DNA of 64,000 bases from the NCBI GenBank assembly GCA_039707465.1, contig CM077645.1, forward strand, positions 144,019,503-144,083,502, in the 5' to 3' direction. Positions 21,254 to 64,000 of the stretch are shown here, piece by piece; the first letter of the stretch is position 1; each line of letters opens with the position of its first letter. The DNA is from Rhabdophis nuchalis. Lineage: Eukaryota > Chordata > Lepidosauria > Squamata > Natricidae. A program made the position numbers and the translations under genes. The notes under the pieces are model-generated. The model was not told the origin of the DNA and did no database searches. It saw only the letters and a program-made list of their open reading frames with translations.

Positions 21254-21706
21254 CCGTATTTTTCGGGGTATAAGAGGTTGAAAATCTGGGTGCGTCTTAT
21301 ACATCGAATACAGCATTTTTTGCCTCCTGAAACCCCACCCTCTTCATGAAAATGGCTGTACATAGACTTATAGAGGCTTCCAGAGAGCTTCTGGGGGCTG
21401 GGGAGGGCAGAAATGAGCCTAAAACGGGCCATTTTTGCCCCCCAGCAGCACTCTATAAACCTCCATAAGGCTATGCATGCAATTTTTTTGACATAAAAAT
21501 GGCCCGTTTTCGCGAAAAACGGGCTGGGATCTTTTTGCTCATTTTTGCCCCCACCCCCCAGGAGCTCTCTGCAAGCCCCCCCAAGGCTATTCATGCCTTT
21601 TATTTGGAAAAAAGCGGGCCCGTTTTCCATGAAAACGGGCCATTTTTGGGAGGTTTGCAGAGTGCAAAAAAACCTTTTTTTCCCCTTTTGGAAGGCTGTT
21701 TAGTTA

Positions 21707-21840
21707 CTTGGCAACTTTAAGACTTGTGGACTTCAACTCCCAGAATTCTCCAGCCAGCATAGCTTGTGGACATAGCTGGCTGGACAATTTTGGGAATTGA
21801 AGTCCACAAGTCTTAAAGTTGCCAAGTTTGGGAACCCCTG
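21707..21840. mobile_element. hAT MITE nested in the 21.3 kb element
   Basis: Starts CTTGGCAACTTTAAGACTTG (outermost left bases missing) and ends TTTGGGAACCCCTG. It separates GTTTAGTTA from AGTTAGAG. The sister copy at 53.9 kb has the uninterrupted site, CTCTAACT at 53905-53912 in the opposite sense. Confidence 0.85.
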
Positions 21841-21954
21841 AGTTAGAGGGATTGATGAGAATTACATTGATCAAGTGCTGTTCCAGCAGAAACAAAGTTT
21901 TAGGTGCCACAGCGATTTCCTTCTCCAGCACATGGGTAAATATACCTGGAAACA

Positions 21955-22436
21955 TCTACCTACCTACCTACTGTATTTCTCTCCACCCCCTCTATCTACC
22001 TATATACCTACCTACCTTCTCTTGCTCGCTCTCTCCCCCTATCTACTGTATTTCTCTATTTTTCTCTCTCTATTCCTCTACCTACCTACCTATACTCTCT
22101 CTCTCCCTACCTACTGTATTTCTCTCTCCCCCCCTCTATCTACCTATATACCTACCTACCTTCTCTCTTCCTACCTATCTACTGTATTTCCCGCTCTATT
22201 TTTCTCTCTCTATCCCTCTACCTATCTACCTAACTACACTCTCTCTCCCTACATACTGTATTTCTTTCTCTTTCCCCCTCTATCTACCTATATACCTACC
22301 TACCTTTTCTCTCTTTCTCCCCCATCTACCTACTATATTTCTCTTTCTCTCTCTATCCCTTTATCTACCTAACTACTCTCTCTCCCTACCTACTGTATTT
22401 CTCTCTCTTTCTCTCCCTCTCTATCCCTCTATCTAG
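21955..22436. repeat. CCTA/CTCT minisatellite inside the TA-flanked element
   Basis: Imperfect units of about 60-80 bp, each with CTACCTACC, a CTCTCTC tract and CTACTGTATTTCTCT. About seven CTGTATTTC-type motifs can be counted. Open frames here (poly Tyr-Leu-Pro-Thr) are by-products of the repeat. Confidence 0.85.
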
Positions 22437-22510
22437 CATTTAAAAAAATGCCTCTTCAAAACCTGGGTACGTCTTATACTCCGGTACATCTTATACTCCA
22501 AAAAATACAG

Positions 22511-25500
22511 ATAGTTTTCATTTTTAACAATTTGTTCTTTAAAAGAAGGAGTTTTATATTGGAAAATAGAAAGGCAACATAAACATAGCAAGTTATTTCA
22601 AGTTTTATCATTTGTAATGACAGTTCTGAAGTAAAGGTTATTTCACCAGCAATTTTTGATGAAGTTCATGGCAAAGCAGAATATAAGAAAGGAATATACT
22701 AGGAAACATACACTTTTTCTAATTTAGACTAATACAAACAATGGATTGTATTTCCATGCATCACAATACAGTACAGTATTCTACTGCTCATAATAGCAGA
22801 TTTGTTTGTTCCCGATTCTTTTTTTTTCTATTGGAAAAAAACCAAGTATTGTCTGTTCTGGTTACCTAAAAAAACAAGCTGATTGAATATCTCCTAAATT
22901 TCACCAACTTCCTCCCTCTTCAGTACTTAGAAAGGATCAGTAAAAGAGCCAAGTCATAGGCTAGCTAGTCTGACTGCAGTATGGAGCATCCCCTAATGGT
23001 CTACTTAAGGAATGTGTTCTATCAGAATATATCGTCTCCCTACTGTTAAAAGTCTCAAGGGTGGAGAGATACACATGTTCCATTATGTCATTCACCCTTG
23101 TGCAGATTCTACATGTCCACTACACTCTTAGGGGCAGGGGGAATCATTTCTTTATTTATACATAGTATAGATCGTATGTGGTATTTTCGGCTACATTGAC
23201 CAGAAGGAGGCACCCTTGACTGGTTTTGTCCTTATTGAAAGAAACTACTGTGATTTCAATTCTCTCTATACAGTTTGAAACCAATAGAATAACATCCGGT
23301 TACCCTATCTAAGGAATCCTAATATCAACAAAGGCAGTCATGGGGAGCTTCCTTGTAGCCAACATAACTAAGAACCTTACTATATTTTTGGGTAGACAAC
23401 ACAATAGATTTCACTACATTCTTTAAATCCAGACATGAAATAACCTAATGCTGAATTAACAAACCACGCAGATCAGAGCACAGGGAGTTAAAACTGTAAG
23501 TTTGTATTTATAGAACAGGGCCCAACATCCAGAACATTATTTTTTATAAACAAGTTATATATCATAATATCATATAATGGACATTTAATATCTATACTTA
23601 ACAAGCTTTTTTATTTTTTCCCCTTGCCTTCTCTTCACACTCAGTTTTAAACCCTTCTCTACTGCATTTCATCTCTTAAAACTGGATGCTAAGATGTAAT
23701 TTAAGCAGGTCTTCTAAATAAGCCATAATTGGCCAACCTTGCACAATTTGCTAAACTATTTACTAAGCCTTACAAAACATAACAGCATTAGTTCACCTAG
23801 TATTTTTTTGGGGAGGGTTTTTTTTGGCTTTATGTCATTGTTAATTCCTGACCATAGCCTGGACTAATTCCTTTCTTGGTAAGATTTAAGAAACAGTGTG
23901 CCACTGCCTGCTTCCTAGAGCTGACAGAGACTGGCCCAAGGTCAGCTGTCTGACTTTGTGCCCAAAGCAGGATTATTTAGAAGTTAAGATTTAGTCTAGT
24001 CCAGCACTTTGAACTACTTCACCAATTTTTCAGTTTCTTTCACATACTAGAGACTAAACCAAAGCCAAGCAAACTGCCTCATATGGCTTATTCATCCTTC
24101 ATCTTCCTGAGTCCTAGAAGAGCAAAACAAAAATGCAGATGTCAGTTCCAGAAGTTCGAGACTTACTTTCAAACAAATGTTATTTTTAGTCCCATCTGAG
24201 ACCTGAAGCCACCTGGGTGACCTCGGGATAGTCATTCACTCTCAGCCCTAGTATCCCAGGGACGCTGCTATGTTGCCCTCTTTTCACTCCAATTAGTTTA
24301 GCTAAATTAGTTGATTTGAATCTGGAAAAACATCATGGCTTAAGTTAAGGAGGTTATCATCTTGTCATTAGGAAGCAGGAAATGGCAAACCATTTCTGAA
24401 TTCTTACCAAGAAAACTATGAGAACTTGCCCAAGCAGTAGCCAGGAATCAACAATGACTCAAAGACAAGGACACACAGATATATGGGTATTTTGAAAGCA
24501 TAGTTTGTAAGTCTGATCAGACTTCCACTTTTCGTTACCATTATATGCCAGCCACTCTCCAAAACCACAGACCAGTTTCAACTTTCCAACCACTCTGCCA
24601 TAAATGATTTAGCTGAGCAGAGTGAATATTTAAATTCTTTTATAGTCTATATTTTTAACTACTTAGCTATTAGCTTATGGCCTCCCTGCTTACAAGCGCT
24701 TGGTGTAATCACAACAATAACTTATTATACTCCATAAGAACAGTGGTGCTTACATCTGAATTATATTATAAAAAAGGCTACCATGATCTAAAGCCCTAGC
24801 AATCTGCATGGTCAGAATTAATTTCCAAATGAATATAGTTGTTGGAAGAACAACATCTGGATCAGTTCCAAGCTGGGAGAAAGACACTGGAAACATGGAG
24901 GCTGATTGGAAAGATGGTTTAATGATGAACAGAACCATCAGTGTTTATGGTTCTGGTGCAGTTGGCAAAATGGAGTTGAGAGTGGAGGGATTATACCTAG
25001 GCAAGAATATTCTATTGGCTGTTGTCAGATTCCAATGGGGTCATGTAGGGTTTATGTAGGGGTCATAGCTGGCTCGATAGGCAAAAGAAGAAATACAAAT
25101 CCTAGGCGTTTCTTTGAATTAATCTGGTCAACCGCTGGTTTATAGTTTATCTGAGCTCCCAGGTTTCTATGACTTTGAAGTTTGGACTGCACTGAAGGTC
25201 TTGTGTTCTGAAAGAGTGTTGGGTAATTCCTATTGCGGCTAATTGGCTTTCGTGTTGGATCTTGGGTGAGGGGCTGCCTCTAATCCTATCATTCTGCTGT
25301 CAAACTTTGCTGCAAGCAGTTTCAAAATATCCTGTCTTGAATGGATTTCTGCCTGCAGTGTTTGCTTTGCTTATGAATAGAGCTATCTAGATAGTTGGCT
25401 TTTTCTTTCAATAAGCTTTTTATCTCTTAAGTGCTGACATCTGCTGTGGGCTATTAAGAAAAAATGGAATCTGCTTTCTGCCTCTAAAAAGCATGTTTCT

Positions 25501-25569
25501 CCATTTCTCCCTTTGGGGAAATATAATATTCTGCCTTTTTAATATTCCTCAAAATATTTCATTGGGGGG
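22511..25569. other. Intergenic, largely unrecognised, with SINE-like pieces
   Basis: A tRNA-SINE body like that near 36.3 kb lies around 24190-24478 (CACCTGGGTGACC, AGTCATTCACTCTCAGCCC). A similar piece may lie at 23880-24005. The frames at 24808-25145 have no homology I recognise. The remainder is AT-rich with no named feature. Confidence 0.4.
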
Positions 25570-25790
25570 GGGGTTCTCACATTCTTATTTGTATCCTGTG
25601 ACTATCACTAAGTGTTGTACCTTTTTATTCTTGATTAATGTTTCATATCTTTTTATGTACAATGAGAGCATCTGCACCAAAGACAAATTCCTTGTGTATA
25701 CAATCACACTTGGCCAATAAAAAAAACTATTCTATTCTATTTCTATTTTATTTCTATTTTAATCTATTCTATTCTATTTCTCAAGCTGAT
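25570..25790 (+). mobile_element. L2-like LINE 3' end running into a CTATT microsatellite
   Basis: TATCACTAAGTGTTGTACC, then TGAGAGCATCTGCACCAAAG, ACAAATTCCTTGTGTATAC and TTGGCCAATAAA form the 3' end of a LINE common in snakes. The tail becomes an imperfect CTATT/ATTCT array to about 25785. Snake LINEs are known to seed such pentanucleotide repeats. Confidence 0.65.
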
Positions 25791-26694
25791 TGTAAATACT
25801 TTTTCACCTCTTTCTTCTGCTGGTAGAAAGTCAAACTGCAGAGAAAGTACTCACAGCTTTAGAAATAGCTCTAGGTTTTGCTTTCATTTCAGAGTCAACA
25901 GAGCAAGTTAACTTTCATTTCTCCTTCTGTATTAAGTTCTCCTCCTATTTCCTACTGACCTTTCTCAGTCAGTTTCTGTTTAGTTTTTTTATGTCACAGT
26001 TAACTATTTCCCAAAGTTCTGCTGGTAAAAATATAATATCCCTGCAATATTAGATTTACCAATTTACCAAGACTTAATACAGTTTTACTGAATCCACTAG
26101 TTTTCATGTCTGGCACCCTAGTTTTTTTGTCTAATTCTGGAATGTTCTTCCAATTGTTTTATTCACTCCCCCACCCCAAATGAAAATCAAGCAAGCAGTG
26201 CTCAGTAGGGGATGAATTTTAATTCACAGCTTGATTTGTTTCTCATTGATATTTGCATATATTTTATTGCTGTTTCTGTCTGTTATTAGACAAAATCATT
26301 ATTATTTTTTTGCAAAAAAGCACTAAGACATTTATCTGTGGACCAGAGTGCATGAGACTACAATGCAAAATGGGTATACTAGTATTAAGCCAATGGAAGT
26401 GGCCAGGTTTTTCATTTTTGTTTCTTCTTTTCAGGAAGAATTAGTGGAGAGTATGCAGTACTGTCTATATGGGGATTATGTGACAGTTTTTCTATGTTTC
26501 TCCTCAAACAAAAGCGCTGCCAATTTTCAACACTCTTACTCAAAGGAATTTGGGAAAGTTCAGAAAAGAGGCTTGGACCTCAGGCCGCTCGCTGTCATTT
26601 ATGCTCTAATTAGCTGATTCTTGGGGAAATTTTGGGCTAGATCACATCTTTCACTCCAGGCCTTCTGGTAACAATTTGATATTCTTATCTATAA
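25791..26694. other. Intergenic, no recognised feature
   Basis: AT-rich sequence; the short open frames at 26253-26617 show no homology I recognise. Confidence 0.4.
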
Positions 26695-26803
26695 CATGGG
26701 CTGGATGCATCATGTGCTGGCCACACCAATGCCCAGTTTAGAGAAGGGGACAAAAAAGTCACAATACATCACGTGATGCCGTGACATGAGTTTCACACGC
26801 CTG
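26695..26803. mobile_element. Degraded hAT MITE (ATCATGTGCTGGCC / CACGCCTG)
   Basis: Resembles the better-preserved element at 34773-34882 in its GTGCTGGCC, CCCAGTTTAG, ATCACGTGATGCC and GAGTTTCACAC motifs. The left border is approximate. Confidence 0.5.
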
Positions 26804-26811
26804 CTTTAGAT

Positions 26812-26939
26812 CAATGCTTCTCAACTTCAGCAACTTTAAGATGTGTACTTCAACTCCTAGAATTCTCCAGCCATCATGCTGGCTGGCAAATTCTGCGTTG
26901 GAAGTCTATTGTTAAAGTTGATAAATTTGAGAAACACTG
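26812..26939. mobile_element. hAT MITE of the 7220 family, degraded
   Basis: CAATGCTTCTCAACTTCAGC at the left and TTTGAGAAACACTG at the right surround the AACTTTAAG...ACTTCAACTCC core. Flanks CTTTAGAT and TTTTGGAT agree at 6 of 8. Confidence 0.7.
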
Positions 26940-27268
26940 TTTTGGATGAGTAATTTCTTGACCTAAGAACCAAAAGGCATTTTGCAATTATTACATCCCT
27001 CTTCTCATCAGTGATTTTGTATGGGGTAGGGTGGGTGATGGTTAAAGTATGTGTATTGTAAGATTTCAGCTGGATGCATATAGTACTTGTTTAACTAGTT
27101 TGTAATTCAGTATGGTGATGAAGCCAGCCTGCATAATTAAACCATGGTTAATTTAACTATAAGCATGTCTGCATGCTATTAATGACTAGTTTCAGACAAC
27201 ACACTGGGCCAGATTATTTGCTTGTTTATGTTTAGCATATTGTGAATTTAACTTTTGTTAGTTTAACA
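26940..27268. other. Intergenic, no recognised feature
   Basis: AT-rich, nothing recognised. Confidence 0.5.
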
Positions 27269-30200
27269 CAGTGGTAGTCAACCTGGTCCCTACGTTCCAG
27301 CTTTCATGCTGGATGGTAGGGGTTTTGTCCGATACTGAAGCACTTTCCTTTTTTAAATTTAATTGACTTCCCTACTTTATAAATCACCATTACTGGAGGG
27401 GGAGCCGGACCTGGCGGGTATTACAGAGACCTGGTTGGGCCACGAAGGGGGAGTGCCCCTCGTGGAAATGTGCCCACCAGGCTACTGAGCATTTCATCAG
27501 CCGCGGACCCAGGGTCGGGGTGGCGGGGGGTGGCGGTTATCATTAAGGAGGATCTTGACCCGAGGGAAACCGCTGTGCCGCAGACGTCTGGCTGTGAATC
27601 CCTATGTGTGAAGTGGGGCCCTGGGAGGCAGATGGGTGTGCTGATCATGTACTTGGCTCCCCGCTACGTATCAGCAGCCCTACCCAAGCTTCTTGATGTG
27701 ATAGCCGAGATGGCGGTTGTTACCCCCCAGGCTAGTAGTCATGGGGGATTTCAACCTGCCTATGTAGGTGAAACATCAGAGATAGCTCGGGAGTTCATGG
27801 CCTCCATGACGGCCATGGACCTGACCCAATTAATTCAGGATCCCACTCACACCGGAGGGCACACGCTAGACCTAGTTTTTGCCTCCGGCCAGTGGAAAAA
27901 TGATCTGGGATTGAGGGAAATAGTCATCACACCCCTGTCATGGACAGATCATTCACTCCTGCGGCTCGACTTCCAGACCGCCATACCCCATCGCGGGGAG
28001 GCAGAACCGGAAACGCCAATATGGTTCCGCCCCAGGTGCCTGATGGACCCGGAGAGGTTCCAGATGGAGCTTGGGCCAATACCTGTGACCCTGTCCCGCG
28101 ACTCGACTGAGGACCTAGTGGCTGCTTGGAATAGCGCGGCCACAGGGACCTTGGACCGGGTCGTGCCCTTGCGGCCTCTCTCTCGGCATCGATCTACCCG
28201 GGCTCCTTGGTTCTTAGAGGAGCTGAGGGTAATGAAGCGCCGAAAGAGATGCCTAGAGAGCATCTGGAAGTCTACTCGTTCCGAATCTGACCGAACACAG
28301 GTAAGGTTGCATTTGCGGACCTACCTTGTGGCGATAAGAGCGGAGAAACTTAATTATTTCTCCGCTCTTATCACATCCGCAGAGAACCGTCCTGCCGCCC
28401 TGTTTAGAGTGACCCGCTCCCTCTTTCAACAGAGGCTGCGGGAAGATCTTTTACAGGGCCGGGCAGAGGAATTTGGATGTTATCTGCAGGATAAAATCGC
28501 TCAAATCCGCGACGAGTTGACCTCTGACGAGATTAGCCCAGGTGGGCGGGTGGAGGCAGGTCTTGAGACCGTTTATTGGGATGAGTTGACTTTGTTTCTC
28601 CCGACGACATGGACAGGTTGCTGGGGCGGCTGAATGCCACCACGTTTATTGGACCCGTGTCCCTCCTGGCTTGTACTGGCCTCCCGGGAGGTTACACGAG
28701 GCTGGCTCCTGGGAATAGTGAATGCTTCCTTGGGTGAGGGGTTCTTGCCAGCCGTCTTGAAAGAGGCGGTGGTGAGACCCCTCCTCAAGAAGCCTTCCCT
28801 GGACCCAGCGGTGTTGGCTAATTGTCGTCCGGTCTCCAACCTTCGTTTTATAGCCAAGGTTGTTGAGAGTGAGGTGGCACGACAGTTCCCCCAGCACCTG
28901 GAGGAAACTGCTATCTAGACCCGCGCCACTCCGGCTTCCGGCCTGGGCACAGCACGGAGATGGCATTGGTCGCGTTGGTGGATGATCTCTGGAGGGCTCG
29001 GGATAGAGGTCATTCCTCTATCCTGGGCCTATTAGATCTCTCAGCGGCTTTCGATACCATCGACCATGGTATCCTATTGCACCGGCTGGAGGGGTTGGGG
29101 TTGAGAGGCACCGTTCTACGGTGGTTCTCCTCCTTCCTCTCCGACTGGTCGCAATTTGGGCTGGCAGGAGGGCAGAGGTCGACGTCGAGGCCCCTCACAT
29201 GTGGGGTGCCTCAGGGGTCGGTCCTCTCGCCCCTCCTGTTTAACATCTACATGAAGCCGCTGGGCGAGATCATCCGTGGTTTTGGGGTAGAGTTCCATCA
29301 GTACGCTGATGACACTCAGCTGTACATCTCTACCCCTAACCACCCCAATGATGCCGTCGAAGTGATGTCCCAGTGTCTGGAGGCCATGTGTGCCTGGATG
29401 GGGAGGAACAAACTCCGGCTCAACCCGTCCAAGACCGAGTGGATGTGGTTTCCGGCGTCACGATATAGTCAGCTGGTTCCATCTCTGACTATTGGGGGCG
29501 AGTCATTGGCCCCCGCGGATAGGGCTCACAATCTGGGTGTCCTCCTGGATTCCCGGCTGTCATTGGATGACCATGTGGCAGCCGTGACCAGGGGGGCCTT
29601 CTATCAGGTGCACCTGATACGCCAGTTGCGCCCCTATCTAGATCGTGACACCTTATGCACGGTCACTCAAGCACTCGTCACCTCCCGCCTGGACTATTGC
29701 AATGCTCTCTACATGGGGCTTCCCTTGAGGTGCACCTGGAGTCTCCAGCTAGTCCAGAATGCGGCCGCGCGGGGGATCTTGGGAGTGTCTTGATACTCCC
29801 ATGTAACACCTCTCTTGCGCGAGCTGCGCGAGCTGCTGGTAGCCTTCCGGGTGCGCTTCAAGGTATTAGTAACCATCTTTAAAGCGCTCCATGGCACGGG
29901 ACCTGGTTATTTGCGGGACCGCCTCCTACCACATACCTCTCTTAGACCTGTCTGCTCCCACAGAGTGGGCCTCCTCAGGGTGCCATCCGCCGGACAATGC
30001 CGACGGGTGGCCCCCGGGGGAGAGCCTTCTCTGTGGTGGGGCCTGCCCTCTGGAACGACCTTCCCCCCGACCTTCGTATCATCACGGACCTACGCCTCTT
30101 CCGTCGGACATTAAAGACTCATCTATTTCAAGAGGCCGGCCTGACTTAGTTTAAATGGATATAGTTTTAATTTGATTTGATTTTAACCCTTTTTAATCTA

Positions 30201-30432
30201 AATTTTAGCACAGACTTTAATTTAATATATTTTTAAACGGTTTTGTATTGTATTGTTTTATATTTTTATATTACTGTGCGCCGCCCTGAGTCCCCTAGGG
30301 GAGGTAGGGTGGGATATAAATTTGACTAATAAATAAAAATAAATACTGTGGAACCAGTGGGCAGTTAGAAAATTTTACTACTAACAAAGATACAAAAGTG
30401 GGCAGTAGGTATAAAAAGGTTGACTACCCCTG
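27269..30432. mobile_element. hAT MITE (CAGTGGTAGTCAACC family) split by a CR1/L3 LINE
   Basis: Left part 27269-27395 and right part 30344-30432 match the uninterrupted copy at 50959-51179. Flanks GTTTAACA (27261-27268) and GTTTAGCA (30433-30440) agree at 7 of 8, as expected for a hAT target duplication. The LINE lies at 27396-30343. Confidence 0.9.
27396..30343 (+). pseudogene. CR1/L3-type LINE, 5'-truncated and frameshifted
   Basis: A non-LTR retrotransposon encoding endonuclease and reverse transcriptase. It starts inside the endonuclease (AGITETWLG), so the 5' end is missing. Endonuclease-type motifs follow (VAVIIKEDL, TLDLVFASG, SWTDHSLL), then polymerase motifs LLDLSAAFDTIDHG, GVPQGSVLSPLLFNIYM and the catalytic Y-A-D-D at 29302-29313. 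Breaks include a stop at 27487, a frame change before 27520, another near 28620 and a stop at 28916. The 3' end has GTGCGCCGCCCTGAGTCC and an AATAAATA tail. TACTG occurs at both junctions (27391-27395 and 30344-30348), so it may be the target duplication. It cannot make an intact enzyme. Confidence 0.9.
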
Positions 30433-31379
30433 GTTTAGCACATTATGAAACCACAGCAAGACCTGAAGAGATCTTACATGTGGGAAGCATAATTAACAAA
30501 TAAAAAGGAGCAATATTTTTGTTCTTTGAAGGAATAACTTTCTAGGAATAATGCTGGCTAAACAATTTAGGGAATTATTATCCCACTGATCTGCATGGCA
30601 GCAACAGGAAAATGCTTCTCTAACCTAGATACTCAAATTAGAAATGGTTTCAGTATATGGTCTAAATTAGATATTGTGGCATGGTGAATGCCAACCAAAT
30701 TTGGGAGTGGTTTTTGTGCTATCCTAGTGTTTGGGGGAATATCTTTGCAGAATCCTAGCTGTTCCATGTAAACATAGCTATTACCATGCTTAAACTTAGT
30801 GGTTTATAAAATTAGCTAACCCATGACTAATTGAAACATGGTTGATTGAATTAATCCAACTGCTTAGATTAACACAAATTATTAAACTGTATATTGAGAA
30901 ATTTTACATGACATGCTGAGGTACAAACAAGCCACATTTTGGTAAATGAGCTGTAAGTCCAGCCATATTCTGCTAGTCACTGCATTATAGAGAATGTGCT
31001 AACAAATGCTTTTAAGATTTGCCCAGTGTTGCTAAGGTAATAGGAAATGAAAGTCGGTTAAAGCTTACCCATCCATAGGTTAAAAAGTACAAGTGTACTT
31101 GTAGTCAGGAGTGTTATTTTTCAGACTAACTTCCTAGGGATATTGTTATGTGCAAGAATGGGAGAAGCAATGGCTTTATAAGCTACCTTGAGACTTTGGG
31201 GAGAAAATATGAATAAATTCAACAAATCGACTGAGTAACTGGGTTAAGCTTCCAGTAAATAAGAATAGCATCGCAGCCTCCATAATACACCGTTGAAACA
31301 TGAAACCTATTTCTGTAATTATACGACGGATACAAATATAGGCTGCACACATTATCCACAGCCAATTACGAAAAGGAGA

Positions 31380-31380
<1 letters not shown>
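30433..31380. other. Intergenic region upstream of ZCCHC2
   Basis: AT-rich sequence with no repeat or gene that I recognise. Composition becomes GC-rich from about 31380. Confidence 0.5.
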
Positions 31381-62479
<31,099 letters not shown>

Positions 62480-63960
62480 AACCAAGTAAACATTGCCTAC
62501 ATACCAAAATGAAGTTTGAGAAATCTGGGAAATTCTTTGGATTTGAGAGATTCTTTGTGTGTGTTTATGTTTTGTTGCATTTTTTTTTCATTGCTTGTGA
62601 ACATCTGTTCTAATAGAAAAGAAGAAAGCAATTTTACTCCTGGTCTGACTTGCATAAAGCATGTTGCTATCTCAGCCAATCATTCATTTGAATTAATTGA
62701 CTTTTGCACTGAAGACTTGAGAGATGCGATGTTTACTGCATTTTTTAAAAGGTCATTTAATCTCCAACTTCACTGGTGAACAGCCATATGGTTAAAAGGA
62801 GAAACTGGGTTATGTTCCCAAGTCATGCTTCCTTTCTCTTGTCTTAATGCTGCTAGTCTTCTCTTCTATTCTTGCTGAGTGTACCTGTCTCCATGGGACT
62901 GGGTAGATAATCAGCTCATTAATTCTAGTAAATCCTACATTTGTGAATTGATGGGGGCATTGCTTACTCTCCTTGAGAGAGATGACCATTTACAATATAT
63001 ATATATACGGTTCTTTAATGTGCCTGTATGCTAAAATTTGATGAACATTTAAAATGATACGATCTTTAAAATTTCTGAAATAGAAATACATTGAACAATT
63101 TCACATTGGTTTGCAGTTCTTTTAAAAACCTGTTAGGTTCAGAGTAAAAAATTAAAATGAATGCCTTAGCTTATGTCTGCATTTGTAATGGATATTGGCA
63201 GCAAGTATCTTTATTAACCTTTCAACCTTGTCAGTATAAAAGACACACAAATGGGGTGATAAATGTTTTTAACATTACTCCCCTGAAGTTACTACAGTGT
63301 TGTGTTTAGAATGTAAATGGTATAGCATTTTGGACAAAACCCTTGTGTGTATTCTAAAAATCTGTTGAATATTTGTATGCTAGAAAAAGTCTACCAAATA
63401 GCAATGTCACTTTCTTATGACAATTTACCACTGTGTGATCACAATATAATGTGAAAAATTCCAATGAGTGTGAAAATTGATCATGTTAGTGTCATATTGC
63501 TAACTTTATTGCTGCTGTATTTTATTTCTCAAAGCCAACTTGTACTAAATTGCACTGAGTTTATTTGGAAGAATACCTTTGACTGTTTAAATCAACACTG
63601 AACTGCCACCGAATATGTGTATCTCCATGTACCACAATTCATTAAAATGTAGATTTTACTTTTTTAAAAATTAGATATGCAGCAGATAAATACCGGTCAG
63701 AACATTTGATTCATTCTAATTGCTAAACAAACTTGAAGAAACTTGATTTATTACATTTATTCATAGATAGCATTTATATTTATAGCACCAATATATTTTG
63801 AAAGTAAAGAATAAAGGAGTAGAAGAGAACTTTAATTTAAAAGAAATTAGTATAGGAAATTATTTTGGTTAAAAATTATTTGTGCTGGGTATGTTGGACC
63901 ATATTTAAGTAAAATGACTGCTTCTGAGTTCAATAAAGGTGTAAAGCACCTTGAACTTGC
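62480..63960 (+). other. ZCCHC2: ZCCHC2 3'UTR
   Basis: About 1.5 kb of AT-rich sequence with no recognised repeat. Several AATAAA-like sites occur (63810 and 63932). No later ORF is convincing. Confidence 0.7.
63932..63937 (+). terminator. Polyadenylation signal AATAAA (ZCCHC2)
   Basis: AATAAAGGTGTAAAGCACC, with cleavage expected near 63955. An earlier AATAAA at 63810-63815 is an alternative. Confidence 0.6.
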
Positions 63961-64000
63961 ATTCTCAATTATCTTCCAGTTTACTTTATGGAACTTATTT

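Larger units (their letters stand above)
21254..22510 (-). mobile_element. TA-flanked element with minisatellite, copy 1
   Basis: Left end CCGTATTTTTCGGGGTATAA, right end ACTCCAAAAAATACAG. The body is the reverse complement of copies at 43302 and 53393: a segment with repeated AAAACGGGCC motifs, then GAAATCGCT-type unique sequence, then a minisatellite (21955-22436). A hAT MITE interrupts it at 21707-21840. The left flank is TA; the right flank reads AT, so that side may be mutated. Confidence 0.75.

Noticed and set aside
21819..22436. 205-codon and overlapping long open frames rich in Tyr, Leu, Pro, Thr and Ser; similar antisense frames at 43285-43698 and 53372-54079
   Set aside because: They are translations of the CCTA/CTCT minisatellite and end where the array ends. 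No family resemblance and no start context.
21955..22436. Regularly repeated units that could suggest a CRISPR array
   Set aside because: Units are imperfect, there are no unique spacers, and the sequence is vertebrate and inside a transposon.
24808..25145. Overlapping open frames of 62-83 codons
   Set aside because: No recognised domain, no splice or start evidence, and the frames overlap each other on both strands. Could be part of an unidentified old repeat.
27470..29793. Open frames of 387 and 277 codons that could be a cellular gene
   Set aside because: They are endonuclease and reverse transcriptase parts of a frameshifted CR1/L3 LINE inserted in a MITE.

Overview
The window is vertebrate nuclear DNA, most likely from a squamate reptile and probably a snake. 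Two split genes, both on the + strand, are recognisable by conserved protein sequence. They are the 3' part of TNFRSF11A (RANK; seven coding exons, 444-13857) and what appears to be the complete coding region of ZCCHC2 (14 coding exons, 31996-62479). The order TNFRSF11A then ZCCHC2 is the usual amniote order. The squamate call rests on the repeats: tRNA-derived Sauria-type SINEs, a BovB LINE tail, CR1/L3 and L2-like LINEs, a LINE tail running into a CTATT microsatellite, and many short hAT and TA-flanked elements. No tools were run. Exon borders come from reading GT/AG sites and checking that the codon phase closes across every junction.

Layout. 1-14665: TNFRSF11A from cysteine-rich domain 3 to the stop codon and 3'UTR; the signal peptide and first two cysteine-rich domains lie before the window. 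14666-31380: intergenic, almost all transposon-derived, including a BovB tail, a Sauria SINE, a 1.26 kb TA-flanked element carrying a minisatellite, an L2-like tail, and a 2.9 kb dead CR1/L3 LINE inside a hAT MITE. 31380-33010: GC-rich promoter, 5'UTR and first coding exon of ZCCHC2. 33010-62479: thirteen more coding exons in introns rich in mobile DNA. 62480-63960: ZCCHC2 3'UTR, ending at an AATAAA signal at 63932.

The two proteins are not known to act together. RANK is the membrane receptor for RANKL and signals through TRAF adaptors; the TRAF-type motifs are readable here. ZCCHC2 is a poorly characterised protein with a PX-like region and one C-terminal CCHC zinc knuckle; the model here is 1178 residues.

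I found no new multi-gene system. The most informative feature is the transposon stratigraphy. Three nested insertions can be read, and for two of them the uninterrupted target is present elsewhere in the same window. Four TA-flanked elements share related ends, and three of them carry the same internal minisatellite. Other points worth a look are an I-F-V-Y version of the RANK IVVY motif, a NAGNAG acceptor in RANK, a near-perfect 30-bp hairpin in a ZCCHC2 intron, and a foldback element just after ZCCHC2 exon 1.
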